Shown here piece after piece: positions 8,121 through 16,153 of a DNA stretch of 32,358 bases (the stretch's first letter is position 1; every line of letters starts with the position of its first letter). The notes under the pieces are model-generated. The model was given only the letters and a program-made list of their open reading frames with translations. It did not search any database and was not told where the DNA came from. The DNA lies in the NCBI GenBank assembly GCA_018883755.1, contig JAHLFR010000046.1:1-32358 (forward strand), read 5' to 3'. A program made the translations under genes and the position numbers. This DNA is from Candidatus Methanocorpusculum faecipullorum (GTDB lineage Archaea; Halobacteriota; Methanomicrobia; Methanomicrobiales; Methanocorpusculaceae).

Positions 8121-9371
8121 ATGTTGTGGCAGCCGCTCTCGGTTGAGTCATGGATTGGTATGCGGAGAGGATCTCTTTCTGATGTCAAAGATACAGTGAA
8201 TACGATCATTGAGGATGTAAAGACAAATGGTGATGCCGCACTGTTTGCCCTTACGGAAAAGTTTGATCATCAGAAACTTGCATCACTTCGTATTTCCCGG
8301 GAAGAAATTGATGCAGCCTATGACAGTGTTGCACCCGAACTGGTGCAGGCTCTGATTGAAGCAGAAGCCCGCATCACTCAGTTCCATGAGCTGCAGAAAA
8401 GCAAAACGCTGTGGCTTGAGGAGATGGAGCCTGGAATCACTCTTGGTGTCAAGACCACACCGCTGGACCGTATTGGTGCATATATTCCCGGAGGACGTGC
8501 CGCGTATCCGTCCACCGTTCTCATGACAACCGTTGCTGCGCGGGTTGCCGGCGTTCCGGAAATTGTCGTTTGTACTCCGCCGCCGGTAAACCCGCTGACA
8601 CTTGTGGCTCTCGATATTGCCGGGGTTGAGGAGGCATATCAGATTGGCGGTGCCCAGGCGATTGCGGCCATGGCTCTCGGAACTGAGACTATCAAACCAG
8701 TCCAGAAAATTGTCGGACCCGGCAACGTCTTTGTTACTCAGGCAAAGATGATGCTCCGCGAGTATGCGGACATCGACTTTCCGGCAGGACCAAGCGAGAT
8801 TGGAATCATTGCTGACTCCTCTGCAGAACCTGCCTTCATTGCGGCAGATGTCTTGGCTCAGGCTGAGCATGATCCAAACGCAGCCTGTGTTTTGGTGACC
8901 GACAGTGATGATCTTGCCTCATCCGTTGGAGAAGAGATCGCAGCACAGATTGCAACAGCCCCGCGCCGGGAGATTATGGAAAAGGCGCTTGCCCACTCTG
9001 GATATGTGATTGCGGAGGATATGGAGGATGCGGTTTCTTTAATGAACCTCATTGCGCCAGAACATCTTTCCATCCAGACAGCCGATCCGCTTGCAACGCT
9101 TTCCGGTATTCATCATGCGGGTTCAATCTTTATTGGTCCCTACACGCCGGTTGCCTGCGGTGATTACGCATCAGGAACCAACCATGTGCTTCCAACCGCC
9201 GGGTATGCGAAAAGCTACTCCGCGCTTGATGTCAACCACTTTATGAAAAGATCGCAGGTACAGATCGTCACCCGTGAAGGGCTTGAGACCATCGGCGATG
9301 TGATCGAAACCCTTGCAACCGCCGAAGGCCTTGCAGCTCATGCGAACTCGGTCCGTGTTCGCAGACAATAA
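8121..9371 (+). CDS. hisD: Histidinol dehydrogenase HisD
   Basis: Catalyses the last two oxidations of histidine synthesis, L-histidinol to L-histidine with NAD and a bound zinc. At 416 residues it has the normal length. Family signatures in order are PLDRIGAYIPGGRAAYPSTV, KIVGPGNVFVTQAK, FPAGPSEIGIIAD, QAEHDPNAACVLVT, LIAPEHLSI and CGDYASGTNHVLPTAGYA, which together give the zinc and catalytic His/Asp/Glu residues. The ATG at 8121 is the first in frame and gives the expected N-terminus; no strong ribosome site is visible. It stands alone, with no other his gene nearby, and its stop is 2 bases from the stop of the convergent exonuclease gene. Confidence 0.96.
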   Translation: MLWQPLSVESWIGMRRGSLSDVKDTVNTIIEDVKTNGDAALFALTEKFDHQKLASLRISREEIDAAYDSVAPELVQALIEAEARITQFHELQKSKTLWLEEMEPGITLGVKTTPLDRIGAYIPGGRAAYPSTVLMTTVAARVAGVPEIVVCTPPPVNPLTLVALDIAGVEEAYQIGGAQAIAAMALGTETIKPVQKIVGPGNVFVTQAKMMLREYADIDFPAGPSEIGIIADSSAEPAFIAADVLAQAEHDPNAACVLVTDSDDLASSVGEEIAAQIATAPRREIMEKALAHSGYVIAEDMEDAVSLMNLIAPEHLSIQTADPLATLSGIHHAGSIFIGPYTPVACGDYASGTNHVLPTAGYAKSYSALDVNHFMKRSQVQIVTREGLETIGDVIETLATAEGLAAHANSVRVRRQ

Positions 9372-9373
9372 TA

Positions 9374-10045
9374 CTACTCCCTATTTTTTTGGCACAGGCC
9401 GGTCATCACATTCATCATGGCAACCATCTCCCGGACCTCTCCCTCACACCGCTTTTCGATTTCTGCATACTCCATCTCGTCTGCCATCTCCCAGACCCGC
9501 TTCCCGGTCGGCTTTTGATCGCGTTCCCCCAGAAACCCGTTGGCAAGCTCATTGTGCGTACATGGATGCAGAACCGGTCGTGGAATCTGTAAAAATCCAA
9601 TGCCCGCAGTTGCAAGATCCACAACCCGAAGTTTGCAGACGGTTTCATAGATGATCTCAGGCGCTGCGACCCGATATTCCTGACACTTTGCCGCAAGGAA
9701 CGGCAGATCAAATGTGGATATTCCTATACCAAGAACGAGCGGGTCACAGTGAACACGTTTTTTTGTAGAGACATGTTCCCAGGCATCTGAAAATACGGAA
9801 AACAGATGTTTTACCACCTCCTCTTCCGAACCATCCCGCCAGATCCAGTGATGTTCAAAATCTGCGATAACCACACCTTCCAGCGGTCTTGCACGATAGA
9901 TTACCCCGCCGAGCAGCGTGTGTCCTGCTCGGTACGGATTAACCGCAAGAGATGCCCCGTTTTTTCGTTTTCGATCACACGGCGGCACAAATGCCTCAAG
10001 ATCAAACACGATGACTTCTGTCAGATCAGGCTGGAAGACTACCAT
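9374..10045 (-). CDS. Predicted DEDD-family 3'-5' exonuclease-like protein
   Basis: A 223-residue protein with a ribonuclease H-like exonuclease pattern. VIVFDLEAF near residue 12 gives the DxE of motif I, LGIGISTFDLPFLAAKC gives the Asp of motif II, and the C-terminal segment EMEYAEIEKRCEGEVREM sits where motif III (Tyr/His-x3-Asp) is expected, with Glu apparently replacing Asp. A nuclease acting on DNA or RNA ends is the likeliest role, but I do not recognise a named family and the weak motif III leaves activity open. The gene starts 1 base after the marC stop, so the two are almost certainly co-transcribed. Confidence 0.6.
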   Translation of the reverse strand: MVVFQPDLTEVIVFDLEAFVPPCDRKRKNGASLAVNPYRAGHTLLGGVIYRARPLEGVVIADFEHHWIWRDGSEEEVVKHLFSVFSDAWEHVSTKKRVHCDPLVLGIGISTFDLPFLAAKCQEYRVAAPEIIYETVCKLRVVDLATAGIGFLQIPRPVLHPCTHNELANGFLGERDQKPTGKRVWEMADEMEYAEIEKRCEGEVREMVAMMNVMTGLCQKNRE

Positions 10046-10046
10046 C

Positions 10047-10709
10047 TCAGAGACCTGCCACAGTCAGTCCGATAAGGCCTACAACACCGCTCCATATTGT
10101 GTGCACGGCAATTGCTGTGAGCAGCAGCCCGACAATCTTTGACAGAATCACAATCACTGTCTCTCCAAGGACGGCGGTGATACGTGAGGAAAATGCCAGA
10201 ATCATCCAAATGACCAGCAGGGCAAGAATAATTGCTACTGCGGTTATGAGAATACCATACTCTGATCCGATGATCATAACCGTTGTGATCGTTCCCGGAC
10301 CACACATGATCGGTGTCCCTATAATGACACCTGCCATGGATTTTCTGACAGTTCCGGGAAGAAGTTCTGCCCCGTCACGAGCCTGCTCCGCCCGTGCCTC
10401 GTGCGCAGCTTTTCCTCCTATTTCCAGACCCAGCACAATCTGCAGACCCAATATGAAGAGGATGATACCTCCGGCAACTTTGAAGCTGTCCAGTTCAATG
10501 TTGAGAATGGAGAAGATGACGTCATTAAACACCAGAAATACCAGCATCAGTACCCCGGCTACTGATGTTGCAATTCCTGCCTGTTTCAAAACCTCTTTTC
10601 CGGAAAGTCCGCGAGTCAGATCAATAAACATGGATGTGGAAAGAAGCGGATCCAGAATGATAAACAGCGTAATTGCTGATGAAACAATGGCAGTGAGTAT
10701 CTCCAGCAT
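10047..10709 (-). CDS. MarC family integral membrane protein
   Basis: A 220-residue membrane protein of the MarC (UPF0056) family with about six transmembrane helices. Signatures are TLFIILDPLLSTSMFIDLT, GGIILFILGLQIVLG in the third helix region, and IIGTPIMCGPGTITTVMII, the conserved G-T-P-x-x-x-G-P-G segment. Family function is unknown; the old link to antibiotic resistance was not confirmed. The frame extends upstream to 10844, but that part is hydrophilic, unlike the family and runs into the divergent gene; the ATG at 10709 gives the normal N-terminus. It probably uses the TATA element at 10739-10747 and is followed by the exonuclease gene. Confidence 0.88.
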   Translation of the reverse strand: MLEILTAIVSSAITLFIILDPLLSTSMFIDLTRGLSGKEVLKQAGIATSVAGVLMLVFLVFNDVIFSILNIELDSFKVAGGIILFILGLQIVLGLEIGGKAAHEARAEQARDGAELLPGTVRKSMAGVIIGTPIMCGPGTITTVMIIGSEYGILITAVAIILALLVIWMILAFSSRITAVLGETVIVILSKIVGLLLTAIAVHTIWSGVVGLIGLTVAGL

Positions 10710-10738
10710 AGATGTAATTAGAGAATGTGTGTTTCTCT

Positions 10739-10747
10739 GATATATAC
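10739..10747. promoter_or_regulatory. Near-palindromic TATA element shared by marC and the MFS gene
   Basis: GATATATAC reads GTATATATC on the other strand. It lies about 33 bases before the marC ATG and about 40 bases before the MFS ATG at 10782, suitable for both, and no second TATA element is evident in the 72-base gap. Confidence 0.5.
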
Positions 10748-10781
10748 GTGGGGACTGTCCTGTTTTCCCGCCGGATTGATT

Positions 10782-12248
10782 ATGGAAAACGGTCAATGTA
10801 CTAACGCAAAACCGATGTACTCCGTTATCAAGAACCAGCATCACCAGAAGATGATTCTTTTAATTGCAGCATTTGCCATCTTCATGGATGGTCTTGACAG
10901 TTCCATCGTCAACGTTGCACTTCCGGTAATTGCAGGTGATTTCGGGGTTGATATCTCGGGAAGTTCCTGGATTGTGATGGCCTATCTCCTTATTATGGCA
11001 GGATTTATTCTGGCGTTTGGAAAGATTGCCGATCAGGGACGCATCCGACAAATTTTTTCAATTGGATTTGCGTTGTTTGCGCTCGGTTCGTTTATCTGTG
11101 CGATATCTCCAACTCTGTCGTGCATGATAGCAGCACGTGCACTTCAGGGACTTGGTGCATCGATGATAGCAGCTGCTGCCCCGCTTCTTGTTACCCGGTT
11201 TTTGCCGGAGGGCATGCGCGGGCTTGGAATGGGTGTCATCGCCACTACTGGTGGTGTTGCTCTGACGTTCGGTCCTCCGATTGGCGGACTGATTACGGCA
11301 TATCTTGGATGGCACTGGATATTTTTGATCAATGTGCCGATTGGAATTGCTGCAATTGTTCTTGGACGTTCTGCAATCCCTGCTCCGCATGTTCCGGTAA
11401 AACTGGAAAAGTTTGACTTTTTCGGAACATTTGTACTGTTCTTTGCAATTGCAGGATTTATCATGGCGCTTGAACGCGGCCCGGAATTTGGCTGGACCTG
11501 TCCTGAGATCCTGTTCTTTGTGGGAGTGTTTGCGGTATGTTCTGCGGTATTCTGTTTCCACTCACTGCGAAGCAGGGATCCCTTATTAAATATCAGAATT
11601 TTCCGCTATTGGAAGTTCTCTGCGGTAACGGTCTCGTATCTTCTGACATGCATGGTGTTTGCAGGCGTGATGTATATGGTTCCGTTTTACATGCACACTG
11701 CACTTGGTCTCGACTCGGCAGTGTCTGGTCTGCTGCTAATGATCTCGTCCGTCATTACTGCCCTTATCGGTATTCCTGTTGGCGCCTGGTGTGATCGGAT
11801 TGGATGCCGTACTCCGTGCATTCTTGCGGCAATCTGTCGAATAGCATTTTGTACTGTTCTTTTGCTGATTGTTCCGTCGTACGGTATTTTGGCACTGCTT
11901 CCTGCCCTTATCTGTATGGGTCTTGCATTCGGTATCTCCGGAGGTCCTGCAACCACCCGTATTGTGCAGCATGCACCAGAAGGTGAAGCAGGTACCGGTA
12001 CATCAGTGATGATAACTTCGGATTTTCTTGGGGGAGTTATTGGGGTTGCCGCATATGCAGTGGTGTTTTCTCTTGCAGTTCCTGCGTCTGTCGGCGTTGC
12101 GGTGAGTGACGTTCCTGCATCTCTGTTTGTGGAGGGTTTCCACGCAACCGCAGTTCTTGGTCTGCTCTGCGGCATTGTAACACTGATTCTGTCAGCAGTT
12201 GTTCCGAACTTGGTTACCAAGAGAGAGGATCTGGTAGTCAGCGAATAA
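10782..12248 (+). CDS. MFS transporter, DHA2 (14-helix drug:H+ antiporter) family
   Basis: A proton-driven exporter in the cell membrane. The first helix has FMDGLDSSIVNVALPVIAGDF, the D1 motif of the 14-helix family, followed by SGSSWIVMAYLL. GKIADQGRIRQ in the second loop corresponds to motif A, and TTGGVALTFGPPIGG in helix five is antiporter motif C. About 14 hydrophobic segments are visible across 488 residues. The frame opens at 10725, but ATG 10782 is chosen because it lies after the expected transcript start; ATG 10815 is an alternative. The substrate cannot be read from sequence. It is transcribed divergently from marC and stands alone. Confidence 0.88.
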   Translation: MENGQCTNAKPMYSVIKNQHHQKMILLIAAFAIFMDGLDSSIVNVALPVIAGDFGVDISGSSWIVMAYLLIMAGFILAFGKIADQGRIRQIFSIGFALFALGSFICAISPTLSCMIAARALQGLGASMIAAAAPLLVTRFLPEGMRGLGMGVIATTGGVALTFGPPIGGLITAYLGWHWIFLINVPIGIAAIVLGRSAIPAPHVPVKLEKFDFFGTFVLFFAIAGFIMALERGPEFGWTCPEILFFVGVFAVCSAVFCFHSLRSRDPLLNIRIFRYWKFSAVTVSYLLTCMVFAGVMYMVPFYMHTALGLDSAVSGLLLMISSVITALIGIPVGAWCDRIGCRTPCILAAICRIAFCTVLLLIVPSYGILALLPALICMGLAFGISGGPATTRIVQHAPEGEAGTGTSVMITSDFLGGVIGVAAYAVVFSLAVPASVGVAVSDVPASLFVEGFHATAVLGLLCGIVTLILSAVVPNLVTKREDLVVSE

Positions 12249-12281
12249 AGATCTTCGTTGAATGACGTAAGATGCTGTATC

Positions 12282-12289
12282 TTTAATAC
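12282..12289 (+). promoter_or_regulatory. TATA-like element before the ATPase/DUF4276 pair
   Basis: TTTAATAC lies about 28 bases before the ATPase ATG, allowing a nearly leaderless transcript. This suggests the pair has its own promoter rather than reading through from the MFS gene. Confidence 0.4.
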
Positions 12290-12313
12290 CATTTGCAGCG
12301 ATACTGACAAATA

Positions 12314-13357
12314 ATGACTGCTGCAGACATCTCAAGAATACGGGTTACGGGATTTCGCTCTATTGCGGATGCTGCGTTTCCTCTTGACCGCATAAATATC
12401 CTGATCGGATCGAACGGATCGGGGAAAAGCAATATTCTTGGTATTTTTGAGCTTCTTCACGCGGCCACTACCGGAAATCTGCAGGCGTATGTCACTGAAT
12501 GCGGCGGAGCAGAGATACTGTTCCGGTATGGTTCTGGGCAAACAAAAACGATTATGTTGCGCGTGGAGTTTGGAGATAGTTATTATGAACTCCATCTTCT
12601 TCCCTCTGGAAATGGATGCCGCATTGATCGTGAACATCTTACCCTTATTACTGATGATGCAACGCTGCAACTGGTGTCATCCAATACTGCTGAGACCGGA
12701 ATATTTGCAGGCGTTCAGGCTGATGCATCATGGGAAAGTTTCCGGCTCCGCCTGCAGAGCTGGACAACCTATCGGTTCCAGAGCAGATGTACTGGAGCAG
12801 AGGATGAGAGACGGCTGACTGAATTTTTACATCGATTACAGGAAACTGCCCCTGAGCATTATGAAAAGATTGTTGACACCATTCGGCTGGTCTTTCCGCA
12901 GTTTGGAACTTTTCAGTTCCGGGAAGTAAACGGGGTGGTAAAGCTGTTCTGGACGGATGCCCTGGTTAAGGATCACATGTTCGGCCTTGGTGCTCTCTCC
13001 GGGGGAACTGCCCGTTTCATCAATCTCGCAGTCCTTCTCCTTCAACCCTCTCCCCCGCATCTGATTCTGATTGATGAACCCGAACTTGGTCTTCATCCAT
13101 ATGCAATACTGGTGCTTGCAGATCTGATGAAACTTGCAAGCAGAACCTCACAGCTGATAGTCTCCACACAGTCAGTACAGCTTCTGAACGCGTTTGGACC
13201 GCATGAGGACAATGCTGGTTCCAGGATTCTGATTGTAGAACAGGATCACGGTGCAACGGCGGTTACTGTTCCAACCCCTGAGAGTCTTGCTGACTGGATC
13301 GAAGAATATACTATCGGTGACCTGTGGCAGATGAATATTCTGGGAGGAAATCCGTGA
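12314..13357 (+). CDS. AAA family ATPase (ABC/OLD-like) of a probable defence pair
   Basis: A 347-residue ABC-class ATPase of the AAA_15/AAA_21 type. RIRVTGFRSIADAAFPLD is the usual N-terminal strand-turn, GSNGSGKS (32-39) is Walker A, ALSGGTARF is the signature motif, HLILIDEPELGLHP is Walker B followed by the D-loop, and IVSTQSVQLL is the switch region with Gln where many relatives have His. The middle is shorter than in SMC or RecF proteins and has no long coiled coil. The protein has no nuclease domain; the next gene, which overlaps it by 4 bases, supplies a TOPRIM-like partner. Such pairs resemble the ATPase-plus-TOPRIM systems PARIS and AbiL, so phage defence is inferred. Confidence 0.82.
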   Translation: MTAADISRIRVTGFRSIADAAFPLDRINILIGSNGSGKSNILGIFELLHAATTGNLQAYVTECGGAEILFRYGSGQTKTIMLRVEFGDSYYELHLLPSGNGCRIDREHLTLITDDATLQLVSSNTAETGIFAGVQADASWESFRLRLQSWTTYRFQSRCTGAEDERRLTEFLHRLQETAPEHYEKIVDTIRLVFPQFGTFQFREVNGVVKLFWTDALVKDHMFGLGALSGGTARFINLAVLLLQPSPPHLILIDEPELGLHPYAILVLADLMKLASRTSQLIVSTQSVQLLNAFGPHEDNAGSRILIVEQDHGATAVTVPTPESLADWIEEYTIGDLWQMNILGGNP

Positions 13358-14052
13358 CCCTTCTGTTGAAGATTCATGTGGAAGGATTCACCGAGGCATC
13401 ATTTGCATCACGAATTCTGCGGCCTCACTTTGAGGAGTACGACTGCAGTATTGCAGTTATTATCAACAAGACAAGCAACAGCCATGGTATTGCCCATCGC
13501 GGAGGATTGAGTCATTACGAACAGTTCCGGGTAAACACCCGTCGCCTGCTGAAAAATAAAAATGCCGTGGTGACAACAATGATCGACTACTACGGGCTCC
13601 CGACTGATTTTCCCGGCATGACAGACTGTGGGAAATTTTCTACGGCACCCGATCGAGTTTCGTATCTTGAGCGGATGCTTGATGAGGATATCAGTGGCGA
13701 CTGGCTTTCCGAGGAGAATTTTATTCCATATATTCAACTGCATGAGTTTGAAGCACTGCTTTTTTCGGATATTTCAGTTGTGGATCGTGTTTTGTCTGTA
13801 GGTCGCGAGTCTAAGTATGCAGAACTTGAAGAGATCCGGAGAATGTACGCACCCGAAGAGATCAACACAAGCCCGGAGACTGCTCCCTCAAAACGGTTGA
13901 AAAAACTGTATCCGCACTATTCAAAGACCGTGGAAGGAATGGCCATTGCTGAACGGATCGGTCTTGCAAAGATGCGGAAATGTTGTCCGCACTTTAATGC
14001 GTGGGTTACAGAGCTGGAACAGGTCGCAATATCACGGCGCGAAAAGGAGTAA
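13354..14052 (+). CDS. DUF4276 family protein (TOPRIM-like effector)
   Basis: A 232-residue protein matching DUF4276. HVEGFTEASFASRIL at the N-terminus has the E-G-x-x-E pattern of TOPRIM-type proteins, VTTMIDYYGLPTDFPGM supplies the acidic second motif, and FIPYIQLHEFEALLFSD is the conserved central stretch. It begins with GTG overlapping the ATPase stop as GTGA, and GGGAGGA lies just before it, so the ATG 30 bases further upstream is rejected. Tight overlap means coupled translation with the ATPase. It is the probable nuclease or toxin half of the pair; catalytic activity is inferred from fold assignment. A T7 run follows at 14057-14063. Confidence 0.82.
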   Translation: MTLLLKIHVEGFTEASFASRILRPHFEEYDCSIAVIINKTSNSHGIAHRGGLSHYEQFRVNTRRLLKNKNAVVTTMIDYYGLPTDFPGMTDCGKFSTAPDRVSYLERMLDEDISGDWLSEENFIPYIQLHEFEALLFSDISVVDRVLSVGRESKYAELEEIRRMYAPEEINTSPETAPSKRLKKLYPHYSKTVEGMAIAERIGLAKMRKCCPHFNAWVTELEQVAISRREKE

Positions 14053-14056
14053 GCTG

Positions 14057-14063
14057 TTTTTTT
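14057..14063 (+). terminator. T-run terminator after the DUF4276 gene
   Basis: Seven T on the plus strand begin 5 bases after the stop, in the convergent gap with nusA. Confidence 0.5.
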
Positions 14064-14139
14064 GTCGTGAAAACTATCTGTTCACAAAAATCAAACTATT
14101 CTGTGTGTATTACCCAGCAGTTCATTTGCGGGAATGTGT

Positions 14140-14152
14140 AAAAAGAGAAAAA
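14140..14152 (-). terminator. T-rich terminator after nusA
   Basis: Minus-strand TTGTTTTTCTCTTTTT follows the nusA stop by about 10 bases. It implies that the rpl30e-nusA transcript ends here and does not continue into other ribosomal genes. Confidence 0.5.
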
Positions 14153-14162
14153 CAAGCTGTGT

Positions 14163-14636
14163 TTACAGCTCGTCGTCAAACTCGTCTTCTTCCTCTACTT
14201 CGTCCTGTTTGAGCTCAACGTTGCTGACATCAAACTGACGGAATGCGAGTTTCTTTGCTTTGATAATATTTCTTCCTTCTTTGCCGATTGCAAGGCCGCG
14301 ATCATCATCACGAACCTCAACATATGCGATCTCACCGTCCTCGTCCTCCTCAAACGTGACGGTCATAACCTGCACTGGCAGGAAACAGTTACGAATAAAC
14401 TGAACTTTGTCAGGGTTGTACTCCACAACCTCGACCTTCTTGCCAAACGCATCGGATGCCTTCTTAATGCTTGCACCCTTCTTTCCGATTGCAAGCCCCA
14501 TCTCTCCCGGGTTGATAACGAAGAGAATTCGGCCGAATTTGTCGTCAACCACACAGTCGCGTGCACCTGCGCCAGTCAGATTCTCGAACTGCGCGATCAT
14601 ACGCATTGCATCTTCGGAAATTGTTATTTCACTCAT
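14163..14636 (-). CDS. nusA: Archaeal NusA-like KH-domain transcription factor
   Basis: A 157-residue archaeal NusA, which consists only of the two KH RNA-binding domains and lacks the bacterial N-terminal and S1 parts. Both KH loops are visible: GEMGLAIGKKGASIKKA and RGLAIGKEGRNIIKAKKLA. The protein ends in an acidic tail (QDEVEEEDEFDDEL). It starts 1 base after the rpl30e stop, so the two are coupled. In many euryarchaea this pair follows rpoA2 and precedes rpsL and rpsG; here it is upstream of and opposite to the polymerase operon, and the ATPase/DUF4276 pair converges on it. Confidence 0.93.
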   Translation of the reverse strand: MSEITISEDAMRMIAQFENLTGAGARDCVVDDKFGRILFVINPGEMGLAIGKKGASIKKASDAFGKKVEVVEYNPDKVQFIRNCFLPVQVMTVTFEEDEDGEIAYVEVRDDDRGLAIGKEGRNIIKAKKLAFRQFDVSNVELKQDEVEEEDEFDDEL

Positions 14637-14637
14637 A

Positions 14638-14928
14638 TTATGCTCTCTTCAGGCTCAGAATGTCGGATTCGCCTGCATCAACGATAGCAAGAACACTGAT
14701 CATGTGATCGCGACCGCACTCTTTACCGAGCTGACGGGAGCTGCCGTTGAACTCATAGAGCGGGAGATTGTCTGCTGCGTTAATGATTGCCCGGACCTTT
14801 GCCGGTGCATTCTTTGCAACGATGACAAGTTCTGCTTTGTTTTCTGCAATGACTTTCTCAACGCTGTTCTGTCCTAAAACGACCTTCCCGGTCTTGATTG
14901 CCCTTCTCAGGGATAAGTTGAAATCCAT
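14638..14928 (-). CDS. rpl30e: Ribosomal protein L30e
   Basis: A 96-residue large-subunit protein of the L7Ae/L30e fold. MDFNLSLRRAIKTGKVVLGQNSV is the standard N-terminus, with the RNA-contacting G-K-V-x-x-G region, followed by AELVIVAKNAPA and LPLYEFNGSSRQLGKECGR. The frame opens with GTG at 14940, but the ATG at 14928 gives the family start and has GGTGA about 10 bases before it. It is the first gene of the rpl30e-nusA unit. Its promoter must lie in the 14941-15152 gap; TTTTATGG near 14992-15002 is a candidate. Confidence 0.93.
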   Translation of the reverse strand: MDFNLSLRRAIKTGKVVLGQNSVEKVIAENKAELVIVAKNAPAKVRAIINAADNLPLYEFNGSSRQLGKECGRDHMISVLAIVDAGESDILSLKRA

Positions 14929-14940
14929 TTGTAGATTCAC

Positions 14941-15152
14941 CAGTTTTTGTGGTTAGTTCTGCACTCCGACCCGGCACCAGGGGAGGTGGCCCCCATAAAA
15001 TCCGAATCTTCCCGCAGGTCCCGCAGTATAGATACAACTGCGGCAGTTATCCGGTCAGTCAACTGAACTTCCCGAGGAAACTCTGTACATATTGTATCTC
15101 GCAGATAATGAATGTATTCTACATCTGAAAAATAGTGTGTGTAGTATGGCTT
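14941..15152 (-). other. Gap between DUF89 and rpl30e with a stop-free frame and a 23-bp dyad
   Basis: On the minus strand the frame of the DUF89 gene stays open for 71 codons after its TAA, ending in a TGA at about 14937. The encoded peptide includes EFPREVQLTDRI and AAVVSILRDLREDSDF, which look protein-like, but there is no ATG near its beginning; a TTG before TDRITAAV could start a 41-residue peptide. Within it, CCGCAGT (15021-15027) and ACTGCGG (15037-15043) form a perfect 7-bp dyad. The gap must also carry the rpl30e promoter. I cannot decide between a small gene, a remnant and chance. Confidence 0.3.
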
Positions 15153-16010
15153 TTACTGGTGTCTCAGCACCGCAATCAGATCGCCTTTCTTTGCTCCCAC
15201 ATGCCGCGCAACAGGTTCGCATTTTACCGTCATCAGGTATGCAATCGGCGGTAGTCCTGTGTACTCCGTTAAGCTTTCATAGTTTGCCAGACCCTTTGCA
15301 ATAATCAGGGTTGCATTCCGCATTGCAGCAACAACCTCAGGAGGATACAGGTCCGGGTGCAGGCCAAGTTGGGCTCCTCCTCCTGCGTGGTACACCGCGT
15401 CTGCTGCCTCGTCCAGGTGCAGGCTTTTTGCTTCCTGCATTGTTACATCATTGAGCATCGGCTGATCTTTTACCACAATCGTCACATGGCTGCCGTGTTT
15501 CCGAAGTTCCGCACACAGCAACCTGTCAAATACCGCCTCACCGCAGTTGTCGGTACAGTACACCACACGTTTGGCGAGCGCAAGAATTTTTTCCGTGTCA
15601 TCCTGCGCAAGACCCTGCTCGAACATTTTACGGAAATAACCTGTGAAATCTTTTGCAATCTCATGACCGGCCACACCGTAATCCATTGCATTTCCAATAA
15701 CTGCTGCAACAATATGGTCATGCACATTCGAAAGCATCGGCTGTACATCTTGTACAACTTTCTCTGCAATTGCGTTGTCCTGTACCTTGAGATCAGCATA
15801 CGGATCTTTCGATCCGATCACTGCATAGCAGCAGCGGTGTACTGCGCCTGCAATTACTGATGCGCCGATCGGTTCATCCGCGCGGGAGTCATACAACTCC
15901 GTACAACGTTCAAGCGCGGCAGATACTGTATCTGCATCCGCTCCTGCATGCTTTGCTTCTGCAACAACCCTTGAGAGCAGACATGCTCTGCATTCCGGTG
16001 CAAGTCTCAT
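15153..16010 (-). CDS. DUF89 (ARMT1-like) metal-dependent phosphatase
   Basis: A 285-residue member of the archaeal DUF89 group, metal-dependent phosphatases thought to remove damaged phosphometabolites. Residues near the start carry PECRACLLSR with a C-x-x-C pair typical of this subfamily. VVYCTDNCGEAVFDRLL provides the metal-binding Asp-Asn, VTIVVKDQPMLNDVT the central acidic loop, and IIAKGLANYESLTE the conserved Lys and Glu region. The frame opens at 16031, but the ATG at 16010 (MRLAPECRAC) is the family start. It lies 28 bases after tRNA-Pro on the same strand, with a short T5 run between. The natural substrate is unknown. Confidence 0.87.
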   Translation of the reverse strand: MRLAPECRACLLSRVVAEAKHAGADADTVSAALERCTELYDSRADEPIGASVIAGAVHRCCYAVIGSKDPYADLKVQDNAIAEKVVQDVQPMLSNVHDHIVAAVIGNAMDYGVAGHEIAKDFTGYFRKMFEQGLAQDDTEKILALAKRVVYCTDNCGEAVFDRLLCAELRKHGSHVTIVVKDQPMLNDVTMQEAKSLHLDEAADAVYHAGGGAQLGLHPDLYPPEVVAAMRNATLIIAKGLANYESLTEYTGLPPIAYLMTVKCEPVARHVGAKKGDLIAVLRHQ

Positions 16011-16038
16011 AACATTATCACCCAAACACAAAAACGAG

Positions 16039-16111
16039 TGGGGCCGCCGCGATTTGAACGCGAGTCAGAAGACCCCCAGTCTCCTAGGATTCCAGGCTAC
16101 CCTACGGCCCC
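16039..16111 (-). tRNA. tRNA-Pro (anticodon GGG)
   Basis: The 73-base cloverleaf reads from 16111 to 16039. Acceptor GGGGCCG pairs with CGGCCCC; the anticodon stem GGAGA pairs with TCTTC around the loop CTGGGGG, giving anticodon GGG; the T arm has GTTCAAATC in a stem TCGCG/CGCGG; the discriminator is A. CCA is not encoded. No intron is seen. A TATA element lies at 16142-16153. Confidence 0.93.
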
Positions 16112-16141
16112 TCATACAACATCCTATTGATGAAGTATCAT

Positions 16142-16153
16142 ACATATAGGATG
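16142..16153 (-). promoter_or_regulatory. TATA element of tRNA-Pro inside an inverted repeat
   Basis: CCTATATGTA on the minus strand lies about 35 bases before the tRNA. It falls in the right arm of a perfect 9-bp inverted repeat, ACATCCTAT (16119-16127) and ATAGGATGT (16146-16154); a second dyad GAAGTA/TACTTC (16132-16137, 16154-16159) interleaves with it. Confidence 0.5.

Noticed and set aside
8283-8870. 195-codon minus-strand frame opposite hisD
   Set aside because: Antisense to a well-conserved enzyme; the peptide is not protein-like.
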